This document shows, one piece after another, positions 34,090 through 42,377 of a stretch of DNA of 64,000 nucleotides (its first letter is position 1; every line of letters starts with the position of its first letter). This DNA comes from DAOUJH01 sp965116555 (GTDB taxonomy: Bacteria > Chloroflexota > Dehalococcoidia > Lucifugimonadales > QGNO01), in NCBI GenBank assembly GCA_965116555.1, contig OZ220698.1, positions 2,046,001 to 2,110,000 on the forward strand, in the 5' to 3' direction. The position numbers and the translations under genes are program-made. The notes beneath the pieces are model-generated. The model saw only the letters and a program-made list of their open reading frames with translations. It did no database searches and was not told the origin of the DNA.

Positions 34090-34818
34090 ATGGTGCCAGT
34101 GAAATCTCTAGGGTACAGGTTCAGTCCAGAGAGCATAGTAGCCCTCCGTCAGCGCTTGGGGCTTTCTCAAAGGCGGTTGGCTAGTTGGTTGGGCATTCCT
34201 CAGAACTCCCTCTCCAGGTGGGAGACGGGCGCGACAACTCCAGACGCTGAGTCATTGGCTGCCATTTACTCTATAGGCGCTGAGGAGGGGGTCGTGCCGA
34301 ACTTTTTTGTGAAACATTCCGTGAAAGAGCCTCTGCAAGTGAGGGACGTTATTCTTGTGTACTGGGATATCCAGAACCTAGCACCATCGTTCTACAACGT
34401 TGCAGACTGGGACACCTTCATCAGAACGGAGGCAAAACGACGTGTCCCCAAGGCCAAGAGAGAGCTGTTCAAGGCATTCTTGAGCCCCATTCACCAACTT
34501 GCAACGGACCAGCTAGAGAAGCTGGGGTGGCGGTTGTGGGAGGGTGATGGCGATTGGGACGAGGAAATCTATGAACAGGCGATGAGTGATGCGGGACATT
34601 CTCCCCAACGCACCGTGGTGTTCCTTGTTACGGCTGATGGGGATCACTCTGAGACAGTGGAAGAACTCCGCACGAGAGGTGTGCGGGTTTACCTGATTGC
34701 TCCGCCAGCCGCGAGCGACGACCTAGTCCGCGCAGTTGGCAGGAAAAGGTGGATCCACATCCACCTGCCGGGTACGTTTATGGTGAAACCCCGGCCCGTT
34801 AGCAGGCTGCTGAGATGA
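34090..34818 (+). CDS. HTH (XRE-type)-NYN domain fusion protein
   Basis: 242-residue fusion. Residues 14-64 are an XRE-type helix-turn-helix (LRQRLGLSQRRLASWLGIPQ, then SLSRWETG). Residues about 85-225 resemble a NYN/PIN-like ribonuclease domain: Asp93 and Asn96 in WDIQN, acidic residues near 155-159, and the motif LVTADGDHSETVEELRTRGV with Asp183 and Asp185. The acidic set suggests metal-dependent RNA cleavage, but that is inferred from the family. There is no Shine-Dalgarno site. It stands alone between rpsI and the convergent mutase gene, and no antitoxin or toxin partner of normal size is adjacent. Its role could be transcriptional control, RNA processing or defence. Confidence 0.8.
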   Translation: MVPVKSLGYRFSPESIVALRQRLGLSQRRLASWLGIPQNSLSRWETGATTPDAESLAAIYSIGAEEGVVPNFFVKHSVKEPLQVRDVILVYWDIQNLAPSFYNVADWDTFIRTEAKRRVPKAKRELFKAFLSPIHQLATDQLEKLGWRLWEGDGDWDEEIYEQAMSDAGHSPQRTVVFLVTADGDHSETVEELRTRGVRVYLIAPPAASDDLVRAVGRKRWIHIHLPGTFMVKPRPVSRLLR

Positions 34819-34874
34819 TGGATCGTAAGCCCAGAAGGGTCGTCCGTGAAGGCGTTGACCTAAAGTGGGTCTAA
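34818..34874 (+). CDS. Possible 18-residue basic peptide coupled to the HTH-NYN gene
   Basis: A short frame (MDRKPRRVVREGVDLKWV) starts at the ATG that shares a base with the stop of the HTH-NYN gene (TGATG), an arrangement typical of coupled translation. It is rich in Arg and Lys. Chance is quite possible for so short a frame; no function is known. Confidence 0.2.
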   Translation: MDRKPRRVVREGVDLKWV

Positions 34875-34908
34875 CGCTGGCAGCGAAGCAATAGAGAACT
34901 AGACTCCT

Positions 34909-36327
34909 TCACACCCCCGCCAGGTTTCGCCCCTCGTCCAGCAGCAGCTTCACCGCGTCCTCGCTGGGTGCCTCCGCGTAGATGCGCAGCAGCGGCTCCG
35001 TTCCGGAGAACCGTATCAGCAGCCAAGCGCCGTCCTCCAGCATGAAGCGTACGCCGTCCGTCTCATCACGGCTTACCACCTTGGAGCCGCCTAAAGCGTC
35101 CGGCCGCTGGGTGCCCACCCGTTTCTCCGTAGCTTGGCGGTTTTCCGGTGAGAACGGCACGTCAAGGCGGTCGTAGTAATGGGGGCCAAGCTTGTCGAAG
35201 AGATAGTCCAGCAGCTCAGAGGGGCGCTTCCCCGTCTTGACCACCATGTCCAGCAGGAAAAGGCCGCTCAGGATACCGTCGCGTTCCGGCACGTGACCTC
35301 TAAAGGCAAAGCCGCCGCTCTCTTCACCCGCCGTCAAAGCGTTCTCCCGCATCATCACCGGTCCCAGATACTTGAAGCCTACCGCGGTTTCGTAAACCGG
35401 CACGTCGAACAGCTTGCCCAAGCGGTAGATCATGCTTGTCATAGTGGTCGACTTCACCAGCGGCCCCCTCTCCCCCCGCTGTTCCAGGAGGTACAGAGCC
35501 AGCAGTGTGAACGTCTGCAAAGTGGTGATGAACCTGCCCGTCTCGTCCACCAGCCCCACGCGGTCCGCGTCCCCGTCCAGCGCTATGCCAATGTCAGCGC
35601 CGTTGGATGTTATCCATTCAGAAAGCGGAGTTAGGTTATGCGCCACCGGCTCAGGCTGTTGCATGCCGGGAAAGGCCGGGTTGCGCTCTCCACGCAACTC
35701 TGTGACCTCCATACGGCCTCCGTCTAGCAGTTGGGGCAGATAGCCTGCACCTGCGCCGTGCATGGCGTCCACCGCCACCTTCAAGCCGCTATCCCTGATG
35801 GCAGACAGATCGACGAGATTTGCCACGTGGCTCAAATATGGAGTCGAAGCGTCGATGTATTCCAGCACTCCTTGCTTGAGAGCCTCATCCGGAGAAAGCG
35901 ATTGAATGGAGTCCCGGCAGACCCGGTTTATCTCAGCTTCCAACGCCTCTACCTCTTCCGTCGATGCGCTGCCGCCGTAGTCGGGCTTGTACTTGTACCC
36001 GTTCCAGTTCGCCGGGTTGTGGCTGGCCGTGATTATGGCCGCTCCCCCGGCCTGACGGTCGATGACGTTATAGCTCACCACCGGCGTTGGAGCGGCTGCG
36101 TTGCAGAGATAGGTCGGGACTCCCATTGCCGTGGTTACACCGGCCACTTCGGCGGCGAACTCTTCCGATAGGAATCGAGTGTCGTAGCCGACTAAAAGGC
36201 CTCGTTCCGCCAGGTTGTTCTTCTTCAGATATTGCGCCGTACCCGCGGCGCAGGCCCTTACGTTATCGGCAGTGTATTCCCAGCCTATGACGGCCCGCCA
36301 TCCGTCCGTTCCGAAGCGGATGGTCAT
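34909..36327 (-). CDS. Phosphoglucomutase/phosphomannomutase family protein
   Basis: Alpha-D-phosphohexomutase (472 aa), moving phosphate between C1 and C6 of hexoses or hexosamines. FGTDGWRAVIG at the start, the phosphoserine loop TASHNP with Ser102, the metal site DGDADR near 253-258 and the sugar loop GEESGGFAFRGH near 333-344 identify it; the last domain has RFSGTEPLLRIYAEAP. Specificity between glucose, mannose and glucosamine cannot be told; the GlmM-type serine loop is not distinctive. It is last in the minus-strand SAM-cycle run, 25 bases after metK. Confidence 0.92.
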   Translation of the reverse strand: MTIRFGTDGWRAVIGWEYTADNVRACAAGTAQYLKKNNLAERGLLVGYDTRFLSEEFAAEVAGVTTAMGVPTYLCNAAAPTPVVSYNVIDRQAGGAAIITASHNPANWNGYKYKPDYGGSASTEEVEALEAEINRVCRDSIQSLSPDEALKQGVLEYIDASTPYLSHVANLVDLSAIRDSGLKVAVDAMHGAGAGYLPQLLDGGRMEVTELRGERNPAFPGMQQPEPVAHNLTPLSEWITSNGADIGIALDGDADRVGLVDETGRFITTLQTFTLLALYLLEQRGERGPLVKSTTMTSMIYRLGKLFDVPVYETAVGFKYLGPVMMRENALTAGEESGGFAFRGHVPERDGILSGLFLLDMVVKTGKRPSELLDYLFDKLGPHYYDRLDVPFSPENRQATEKRVGTQRPDALGGSKVVSRDETDGVRFMLEDGAWLLIRFSGTEPLLRIYAEAPSEDAVKLLLDEGRNLAGV

Positions 36328-36352
36328 CCGGGCCTCTCCGATGTCGGGGCTA

Positions 36353-37561
36353 TCACAACCCGGCCTCGGCCTTCAGCGCCTCCGCCTTGTCCGTCCGTTC
36401 CCAGGGCAGACCGAGTTCCTCGCGCCCGAAGTGGCCGAACGACGCAGTGTCTTTGTAGATTGGGCGGCGCAGGTCAAGCTGGTTGATGATGGCTCCCGGC
36501 CGTAGGTCGAAGTGGCGGTCTATCAGGTCCAGAATCACCTGGTCCGGCACTCTGCCAGTCTCGAAGGTCTCTATGCTGATGGATATGGGGTGAGCGACGC
36601 CTATTGCGTAGGAGAGCTGGACCTCTGCCCTGTCCGCCAGACCTGCAGCGACTACGTTCTTCGCCACCCATCTTGCCGCATATGCGCCGGAGCGGTCGAC
36701 CTTCGTGGGGTCCTTGCCGGAAAATGCGCCGCCCCCGTGCCGTGCCGCGCCTCCGTAGGTGTCCACCAGTATCTTGCGCCCGGTAAGGCCGGTGTCAGCA
36801 TGTGGCCCTCCCATCACAAATCCACCCGACGGATTGATGAAGAGCTTAGTGTCCTTGTCCATCAGATTGGAAGGCGCCACGGGCTTGATTACGTGTTCGT
36901 TTAAGTCTTTGCTTAGCTGCTCCAGGCTCACTTTCGGCGAGTGCTGGGCGCTCAGCACCACAGTGTGCACCCGTTTCGGCGTTCCGTGTGCGTATTCAAT
37001 AGTAACCTGCGACTTGCCGTCCGGCCTAAGGTAGCTCAGGATCCCTTCTCTCCTTACCATGGAGAGACGCTGGCACAGCCTGTGGGACAGCGATATGGGC
37101 AACGGCATCAGTTCTGGAGTCTCGGTGCAGGCGAAACCTACCATCATGCCCTGGTCTCCCGCTCCTACCTCCTCTTCGGCCTCTTTGTCTTGCCCATCCC
37201 GTGTTTCCAGGGAATGGCTGACCGCCTCTGAGATCTCCTGCGATTGCTCCTGCACGGAGATCATCACTCCGCACGTGTTGAAGTCAATGCCGTAGCTGGC
37301 CTTCGTATAGCCTATGTCCCGGACGGTGTCTCGTACGATTTGACTTATATCCACGTAGCAGCTAGTGGTGATTTCACCCATCACTACAACAAGTCCTGTT
37401 GTGGTGCTCACCTCGCAGGCGACACGGGCATTGGGGTCCTCCGCCAGAATGGCGTCTAGGACTGCATCAGATATCTGGTCGCACAGTTTATCGGGATGGC
37501 CTTCCGTCACCGATTCCGAGGTGAACAGATAGGAAGGCGATTCCATGAAGCTCAGACCCAT
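36353..37561 (-). CDS. metK: S-adenosylmethionine synthetase
   Basis: Makes SAM from methionine and ATP. The 402-residue protein shows FTSESVTEGHPDKLCDQISDA near 13-33 (outline), the ATP segment and the signature GGGAFSGKDPTKVDRSGAY near 276-294. GAGGAGG lies about 9 bases before ATG 37561. It sits 35 bases after ahcY in a minus-strand run headed by mtnA and the SAM-I riboswitch, so it may share that control. Confidence 0.97.
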   Translation of the reverse strand: MGLSFMESPSYLFTSESVTEGHPDKLCDQISDAVLDAILAEDPNARVACEVSTTTGLVVVMGEITTSCYVDISQIVRDTVRDIGYTKASYGIDFNTCGVMISVQEQSQEISEAVSHSLETRDGQDKEAEEEVGAGDQGMMVGFACTETPELMPLPISLSHRLCQRLSMVRREGILSYLRPDGKSQVTIEYAHGTPKRVHTVVLSAQHSPKVSLEQLSKDLNEHVIKPVAPSNLMDKDTKLFINPSGGFVMGGPHADTGLTGRKILVDTYGGAARHGGGAFSGKDPTKVDRSGAYAARWVAKNVVAAGLADRAEVQLSYAIGVAHPISISIETFETGRVPDQVILDLIDRHFDLRPGAIINQLDLRRPIYKDTASFGHFGREELGLPWERTDKAEALKAEAGL

Positions 37562-37596
37562 TGACGATATCCTCCTCTAGCGCGATTGCTTAACAT

Positions 37597-38868
37597 CTAA
37601 GTGCCTACCTCCCAACTGGTCAGGTACTCCCCCTGTTCCGCTGTAAGCGTGTCTATGGCAACTCCCAGAGAGGACAGTTTAAGCCTGCCCACCTCGCGGT
37701 CTATCTCCTTGGGTACGGGGTAGACATCCGGTTCCAGCGGCTCACTCCGCTTTGCCAGGTATTCCACGGCAAGGGCCTGGTTGGCAAAGCTCATGTCCAT
37801 AACTGCCGAGGGATGGCCTTCCGCGGCGGCCAGATTGATCAACCTTCCCTCACCTAGCAGGTACAGCTTCCGCCCATCCTCCAACGAGTACTCTTCCACC
37901 GACTCGCGGACCTGGCGATGCGTCTCAGACATCTCCTCCAGCGCTGGGATGTTAATTTCAACGTTGAAGTGGCCGCTATTGGCCAGTATGGCGCCATCGC
38001 TCATAGTTTCCAGGTGCGCCTTGTCGATTGTATTCATGCCGCCGGTGACGGTGATGAATACTTCTCCTACCTTGGCGGCCTCTTCCATTGGCATGACTTG
38101 GAACCCGTCCATCACTGCTTCCAGGGCGCGTATCGGATCAACTTCCGTTACTATGACGTGGCTTCCCATACCCTTGGCCCGGCTGGCCACGCCCCGGCCG
38201 CACCATCCGTAGCCTGCCACGACTACCTTGCGACCCGCCCAAAGCATGTTGGTGGCGCGCGTGATCCCGTCCAGGGTGCTCTGTCCAGTCCCGTATCGGT
38301 TATCGAAGAAATGCTTTGTATCGGCTTCGTTCACCGCAATGATCGGGTAACGCAGCTTCGAGTCTCCGGCAAGGGCGCGCAAACGAATTACGCCGGTGGT
38401 GGTCTCCTCAGTGCCGCCGATAATGTTGTCGATCAGGTCCTGGCGCTCGGTGTGTATGGTGGCTACCAGGTCGGCGCCGTCATCCAGCGTTATATGGGGG
38501 CCCTGTTCCAGTGCTGAGCGGATGTGCTCGTAGTACGTATCGTTGTCTTCGCCTCTTATGGAGTAGGTTGGTATGCCGTACACTTCCACCAAGGCTGCGG
38601 CAACGTCGTCCTGGGTGCTCAGCGGGTTGCTGGCGCACATTGCGACCTGGGCCCCGCCGTCTCGCAGCACAAGGGCCAGGTTGGCCGTCTCAGTGGTTAC
38701 GTGGAGGCATCCTGATATGCGGAGTCCCTCCAGGGGGCGCTCTTTGCTGAATCGCTCTCTGATCAGCCGCAATACCGGCATCTCTCTTGCCGCCCACTCT
38801 ATGCGGTTGACTCCCTGATGGGCCAGCGCCGGATCCTTCACGTCTCCCGGTGTTTTTTGAACTGTCAA
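37597..38868 (-). CDS. ahcY: Adenosylhomocysteinase (SAH hydrolase)
   Basis: Splits S-adenosylhomocysteine to homocysteine and adenosine, closing the methylation cycle. The 423-residue protein has GCLHVTTETANLALVL, the NAD fold VVVAGYGWCGRGVASRAKGMG and HFNVEI, and ends with SWEVGT as in the archaeal-like subgroup. I chose TTG 38868 because AAAGGAGGGACCG stands right before it; a GTG at 38901 is possible but lacks a site, and a GTG at 38841 would drop nine residues. A 176-base gap precedes it, in which I recognise no SAH riboswitch. Confidence 0.94.
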   Translation of the reverse strand: MTVQKTPGDVKDPALAHQGVNRIEWAAREMPVLRLIRERFSKERPLEGLRISGCLHVTTETANLALVLRDGGAQVAMCASNPLSTQDDVAAALVEVYGIPTYSIRGEDNDTYYEHIRSALEQGPHITLDDGADLVATIHTERQDLIDNIIGGTEETTTGVIRLRALAGDSKLRYPIIAVNEADTKHFFDNRYGTGQSTLDGITRATNMLWAGRKVVVAGYGWCGRGVASRAKGMGSHVIVTEVDPIRALEAVMDGFQVMPMEEAAKVGEVFITVTGGMNTIDKAHLETMSDGAILANSGHFNVEINIPALEEMSETHRQVRESVEEYSLEDGRKLYLLGEGRLINLAAAEGHPSAVMDMSFANQALAVEYLAKRSEPLEPDVYPVPKEIDREVGRLKLSSLGVAIDTLTAEQGEYLTSWEVGT

Positions 38869-39044
38869 CGGTCCCTCCTTTAACACGATGGCGCTCTTCA
38901 CTCGCGTGGGCAGGTCGGCGTTCTTCGCGCCGTGAAAGTAGGTCAGCTTATGGAACTCTCTGTATCTATTGTGGACATCTCTATGCTGTCCGCATTCTAT
39001 CTGTTGGGAAGTGCCTATATTGGGCGCACAAGATGGCCACAGAA

Positions 39045-39452
39045 CTATTCACCATCTTCCGTTTTCTTGGTGGTGCGCCTGGTGCGCTTGGGTTTCTCCT
39101 CAGCGGTCGTATTGTCGTCGGCTGTAGCAGTGGTGCGCCGCGTCCTCTTTGGCTTTTCCTCTGCTGTTGCCTCGGCCGCCTTGGTCCGCCTTCCCCTGCG
39201 AGCTCCAGCCGGCTCTGCGGTGGCTACCTGAGCTGCAGAGGCTTCTTGATCCTGGGCCCGAGCCGTACGGCGAGAGCGCCTGGGAGCCCTGGCCGCTACC
39301 TCTTCGAGCGGGGTTTCCACCAGCCGGGGAGTTGTTCGTTGCCTTGATTGAGACGGTATTGTCCCAGCCAGTACCGCCGCCTTACGCAGAGCTTCGTATC
39401 TCTTTCTCTTCTGGCGGTGCTTCATCATCGCCACTCGTTTGCGCTTATTCAT
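39045..39452 (-). CDS. Basic low-complexity protein with repeats (histone H1-like)
   Basis: Unassigned 135-residue protein, extremely rich in Arg, Lys, Ala and Thr. The first 30 residues (MNKRKRVAMMKHRQKRKRYE) recall the very basic N-terminal block of small ribosome-associated proteins, but this is only a resemblance. The C-terminal half has two copies of TAEEKPKRTRRTT separated by a short linker, of the kind seen in bacterial H1-like DNA-binding tails. AGGAG precedes ATG 39452. It lies between the rhodanese gene and ahcY in the SAM-cycle run. A nucleic-acid-binding role is guessed from charge only. Confidence 0.6.
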   Translation of the reverse strand: MNKRKRVAMMKHRQKRKRYEALRKAAVLAGTIPSQSRQRTTPRLVETPLEEVAARAPRRSRRTARAQDQEASAAQVATAEPAGARRGRRTKAAEATAEEKPKRTRRTTATADDNTTAEEKPKRTRRTTKKTEDGE

Positions 39453-39477
39453 CTAAACTCCTAAGTTGGGTTGACTG

Positions 39478-39825
39478 CTACGGTTCGTTTTGGTAGCTGG
39501 TAGGGTATCCCCGGTCTATCCAGGCCTGAGTGCCTTCTTCTATGTTGAACAGCGTTTCTGGAGCCCGCCCCATGGCTGCCGCCATTTCGCAAGCCAGGGC
39601 GCTGCGCACGCCCTGCGCGCAGATGAACAGCAGCTTCTTGTCTGCAGGCAACTCATCTACGCGGGAGATCACTTCATCCACCGGAATGTGGACCGCGCCT
39701 TTTACGTGGCCGTCCACCCATTCGTCCATCTGACGTACGTCTACAACGGCGGAATCCCCGTCTTGATATAGCTCGTGCGCCTTATCTACCGATATTCTGC
39801 TGAACGGCTCCTGTTGACTTGTCAT
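39478..39825 (-). CDS. Single-domain rhodanese-like protein
   Basis: 115-residue sulfurtransferase-type domain. The catalytic Cys69 is in ICAQGVRSA, preceded by AVVDVRQMDEW near 26-36 and GHVKGAVHIPVDE near 39-51. It could move sulfane sulfur or act on a thiol linked to methylthioadenosine salvage; its neighbours mtnA and mtnP suggest the latter but do not prove it. It starts 23 bases after mtnP. Confidence 0.9.
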   Translation of the reverse strand: MTSQQEPFSRISVDKAHELYQDGDSAVVDVRQMDEWVDGHVKGAVHIPVDEVISRVDELPADKKLLFICAQGVRSALACEMAAAMGRAPETLFNIEEGTQAWIDRGYPTSYQNEP

Positions 39826-39848
39826 GTTTCAGTCCCTTGTCTGTATTT

Positions 39849-40727
39849 TCAAGCGCCGGTATGGCTAGCTATGTACTTGTCGATGAAGGGCGCCAGGCGT
39901 TGTTTTGTGGCTTCCGGGATGGATTGCCCTGTTGTCACAAGGGCATCCTTCAGCGCCGTTGCGCATGCACAGTTACGCTCCCCTGTCAGCCTTGGCACAG
40001 CCTTGCGGATAATCTCTCGTGACCTCTCCACATTCCTCGTCAGGTTCCCTATCACCAACTCGACGGAAACGGACTCTTCCGTTTCGTGCCAGGTATCGAA
40101 GTCTGTTACTAGTGCCAGGGTTGCATAGCAAATCTCAGCTTCCCTGGCCAGCTTTGCCTCGGGCAGCGCAGTCATGCCTATTATGCTGGCTCCCCACGAC
40201 TTGTAGAGGAAAGACTCCGACCTAGTGGAAAAGGCCGGCCCTTCGATCACTACGTAAGTGCCGCCCTTGTGCACAGTGGCCCCCGCATTGTTTGCTTCTT
40301 CTGCCAGGATATCGCTCAGGGCAGGGCAGAACGGGTCGGCGAATCCAATGTGGGCTACGAGTCCCGCCCCAAAAAACGTGCTCTGACGTTGCTTGGTGCG
40401 GTCAATCAGCTGATCTGGCACCAGGATATCCAGCGGATGAACCTCTTCCTTGAGGCTTCCCACCGCGCTGACCGAAATGATTCGTTCAACGCCCAGCTCT
40501 TTTAGTGCGTATATGTTTGCTGCGGTGGGCACCTCGCTTGGCAGGAGGCGATGACCGCGGCCGTGCCTGGGAAGGAACGCCGTAGCAGTTCCCTCTATCT
40601 GGCCTATGGTTATGACGTCGCTGGGCAGACCGTAGGGCGTATTCGGCTTCACCTCCTGAAGGTCGGCCAGCCCGTTCATTTCGTACAGGCCGCTGCCCCC
40701 TATCACGCCTATCTTCGCTTCAGCCAA
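39849..40727 (-). CDS. mtnP: 5'-methylthioadenosine phosphorylase
   Basis: Cleaves methylthioadenosine with phosphate to adenine and methylthioribose-1-phosphate. The 292-residue protein has GVIGGSGLYEM near 7-17, PRHGRGHRLLPSEV near 53-66, ALKELGVERIISVSAVGSL and the nucleoside pocket VVIEGPAFSTRSES (outline). TTG 40727 is the start, behind GGAGAGGCGG and overlapping mtnA by 8 bases. mtnA acts on its product, so the pair forms the first steps of methionine salvage. A 6-oxopurine (SMTP-like) preference is not excluded. Confidence 0.93.
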   Translation of the reverse strand: MAEAKIGVIGGSGLYEMNGLADLQEVKPNTPYGLPSDVITIGQIEGTATAFLPRHGRGHRLLPSEVPTAANIYALKELGVERIISVSAVGSLKEEVHPLDILVPDQLIDRTKQRQSTFFGAGLVAHIGFADPFCPALSDILAEEANNAGATVHKGGTYVVIEGPAFSTRSESFLYKSWGASIIGMTALPEAKLAREAEICYATLALVTDFDTWHETEESVSVELVIGNLTRNVERSREIIRKAVPRLTGERNCACATALKDALVTTGQSIPEATKQRLAPFIDKYIASHTGA

Positions 40728-41832
40728 CCGCCTCTCCTTTGACCTTGCTCGCCGCTACCTCCTCTTTCTCCGGGGCCGAATCATCCGCCGCCACTTCCTC
40801 ACCGGTCAGCTTTCTGAGCTCCTCCGTAAATGGAGGGCGCACGATGCCCTTTTCAGTGACTATCCCGCTCAGGTATCTGTTGGGGGTAACATCAAAGGCG
40901 GGGTTCCGCGCCTTGATGCCCTTGGGAGTTATGGTTGCCTTCCCGAGTTTGTACACTTCTTCTATATCGCGTTCCTCTATCTGGATGCCATCTCCGGACG
41001 CCAGCGACATATCCAGCGTAGAAGTTGGCGCCACCACGTAGAAAGGAACGTCATTTTCCCGCGCCACTACCGCCAACGGATATGTCCCTATCTTGTTGGC
41101 CGTATCTCCGTTTGCAGAGACCCTGTCGGCGCCGACTAGCACGCACGACACTTCGCCTTTTGCCAGGTATGCCCCCGCTGCTGAGTCCACGATGAGTTCG
41201 GCAGGTATCCCCATCTGTACCAGCTCCCACATAGTGAGGCGCGCTCCCTGAAGCACGGGACGCGTCTCAGTGACCATTACCTTGATCTTCTTCCCTGCGT
41301 CCCAGGCCGCTCGTATCACGCCCAGCGCCGTCCCGTAGCCGGCCGTGGCCAGCGCTCCGGTGTTGCAGTGGGTGAGCACAACATCGCCGCTAGACAGCAG
41401 CTCCGCTCCCAGTTGACCAATACTGCGGTTGGCTGCCAGGTCTTCCTGGTGAATGGCTATGGCCTCGGCCTCCATGCGACGGCGCATGTCTGAAACGGAG
41501 CGCGTGGAGTATGCGGCGTTCAGTACCCGGGCTACTGCCCATTGCAGATTCCTAGCCGTTGGCCTTGCGCTGGCTACCTCTTTGCCCACGTCTGCCAGGT
41601 AGTTGAACATCCGTTGCATGTCCAGCGTGCTCACCGCTTTGGCCGCCAGCACCAGGGCGTAGGCTCCTGCCACGCCAATGGCGGGAGCGCCCCGTATTTG
41701 CAGGCTGCTTATTGCCTGCACCACGTCCATGTGGGTGCGGGCCGTGACCACGGCCTCCTCCTGGGGAAGCATGGTTTGGTCCAGCATCCGCAGGGAGTCT
41801 CCGGTCCACTCTAGAGGTACTATCTCTGGCAT
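40720..41832 (-). CDS. mtnA: Methylthioribose-1-phosphate isomerase
   Basis: Isomerises methylthioribose-1-phosphate to methylthioribulose-1-phosphate. The 370-residue protein has RGAPAIGVAGAYAL, the catalytic cysteine in THCNTGALATAGYG, and the acid in VGADRVSANGDTANKIG. ATG 41832 is right because the longer frame from 41898 begins inside the SAM-I aptamer. The C-terminal 30 residues are an acidic/basic tail beyond the family end. Later steps of salvage (mtnBCD or mtnW/X) are not in the window. Confidence 0.95.
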   Translation of the reverse strand: MPEIVPLEWTGDSLRMLDQTMLPQEEAVVTARTHMDVVQAISSLQIRGAPAIGVAGAYALVLAAKAVSTLDMQRMFNYLADVGKEVASARPTARNLQWAVARVLNAAYSTRSVSDMRRRMEAEAIAIHQEDLAANRSIGQLGAELLSSGDVVLTHCNTGALATAGYGTALGVIRAAWDAGKKIKVMVTETRPVLQGARLTMWELVQMGIPAELIVDSAAGAYLAKGEVSCVLVGADRVSANGDTANKIGTYPLAVVARENDVPFYVVAPTSTLDMSLASGDGIQIEERDIEEVYKLGKATITPKGIKARNPAFDVTPNRYLSGIVTEKGIVRPPFTEELRKLTGEEVAADDSAPEKEEVAASKVKGEAVG

Positions 41833-41850
41833 CTCTTTTCTCTGTAGCAC

Positions 41851-41880
41851 AAAAAAGCTTCTCGGTGAGTCGAGAAGCCT
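41851..41880 (-). terminator. Rho-independent terminator of the SAM-I riboswitch
   Basis: On the minus strand GCTTCTCG (41878-41871), a 6-base loop and CGAGAAGC (41864-41857) form an 8-bp stem (up to 10 with wobble), followed by six Ts (41856-41851). It lies 19 bases before the mtnA start, at the end of the SAM-I leader. Confidence 0.9.
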
Positions 41881-41891
41881 AAGCGCCTTCG

Positions 41892-42005
41892 CTCCCATCT
41901 TTCAAGCTGCTTGCTTGCCGGAGTTGGCACCGTATCGCTTACTTTCGCCAGGCGATCGGTTGCCGGGCTTCATAGGGCCGGTCCCTCTGCCTCTCTTGAT
42001 AAGAG
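41892..42005 (-). ncRNA. SAM-I (S-box) riboswitch aptamer
   Basis: Minus-strand leader of mtnA. P1 pairs CTCTTATC (42005-41998) with GATGGGAG (41899-41892), eight pairs. Between them stand the hallmarks AAGAGAGGCAGAGGGAC, GGCCCTATGAAGCCCGGCAACC in outline, GGTGCCAACTCC and CTTGAAAGATG. The terminator at 41851-41880 follows. SAM binding should favour termination and so switch off mtnA, mtnP and downstream genes when SAM is abundant. Confidence 0.93.
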
Positions 42006-42029
42006 AATAAACCTATTGAATTGCTGGAA

Positions 42030-42058
42030 ATGGTACTATGGCAGGCAGGCACTGTCAA
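42030..42058 (-). promoter_or_regulatory. Promoter of the SAM-regulated mtnA operon
   Basis: On the minus strand TTGACA (42058-42053), a 17-base spacer and TACCAT (42035-42030). The start would be near 42023, some 18 bases before the aptamer, as expected for an S-box leader. Confidence 0.65.
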
Positions 42059-42201
42059 TACAAACTGCCCCTGGGCTGCGTAGCGCCCTGGTGCCGAGAG
42101 ATGGCGTCTAATCCTGGCTATCCTGGGGGACGTGGCCGTTCATAATCACTGCGAACACTACTTTGACAAGAATCCGTCTGTCGCCTGCCTGCCCAAGTTT
42201 A

Positions 42202-42223
42202 CCCTGAGCGTAGCCGAAGGGGG
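42202..42223. repeat. Possible dispersed intergenic repeat fragment
   Basis: The segment CCCTGAGCGTAGCCGAAGGG resembles a short GC-rich motif common in intergenic regions of many bacterial genomes (TTCGACAGGCTCAGG type, here inverted). Only one copy is in the window, so repetition is assumed from general knowledge. Confidence 0.4.
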
Positions 42224-42377
42224 TGACATCTCCCCCTTCCCCACACCCCTCCGCGCCCGATACCCTTAACCCATGGACTCACCAAAAAGTGCCCAACAGC
42301 CCCTACGGCATCGGCGTGGTGCGCCACTTGGCAGCCAAAACGCCCGCCTCCATACCCTCAACTTTGCCCCGGAATCT

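Noticed and set aside
34090..34818. HTH-NYN gene as half of a classical toxin-antitoxin pair
   Set aside because: There is no second gene of normal size next to it; only an 18-residue frame, which is too weak to count as a partner.
38869..39044. SAH riboswitch before ahcY
   Set aside because: I could not find the conserved SAH aptamer core; the strong TTG-proximal ribosome binding site explains translation without it.
41833..41898. Longer mtnA start at ATG 41898
   Set aside because: It lies inside the SAM-I aptamer, upstream of the terminator, so it cannot be the working start.
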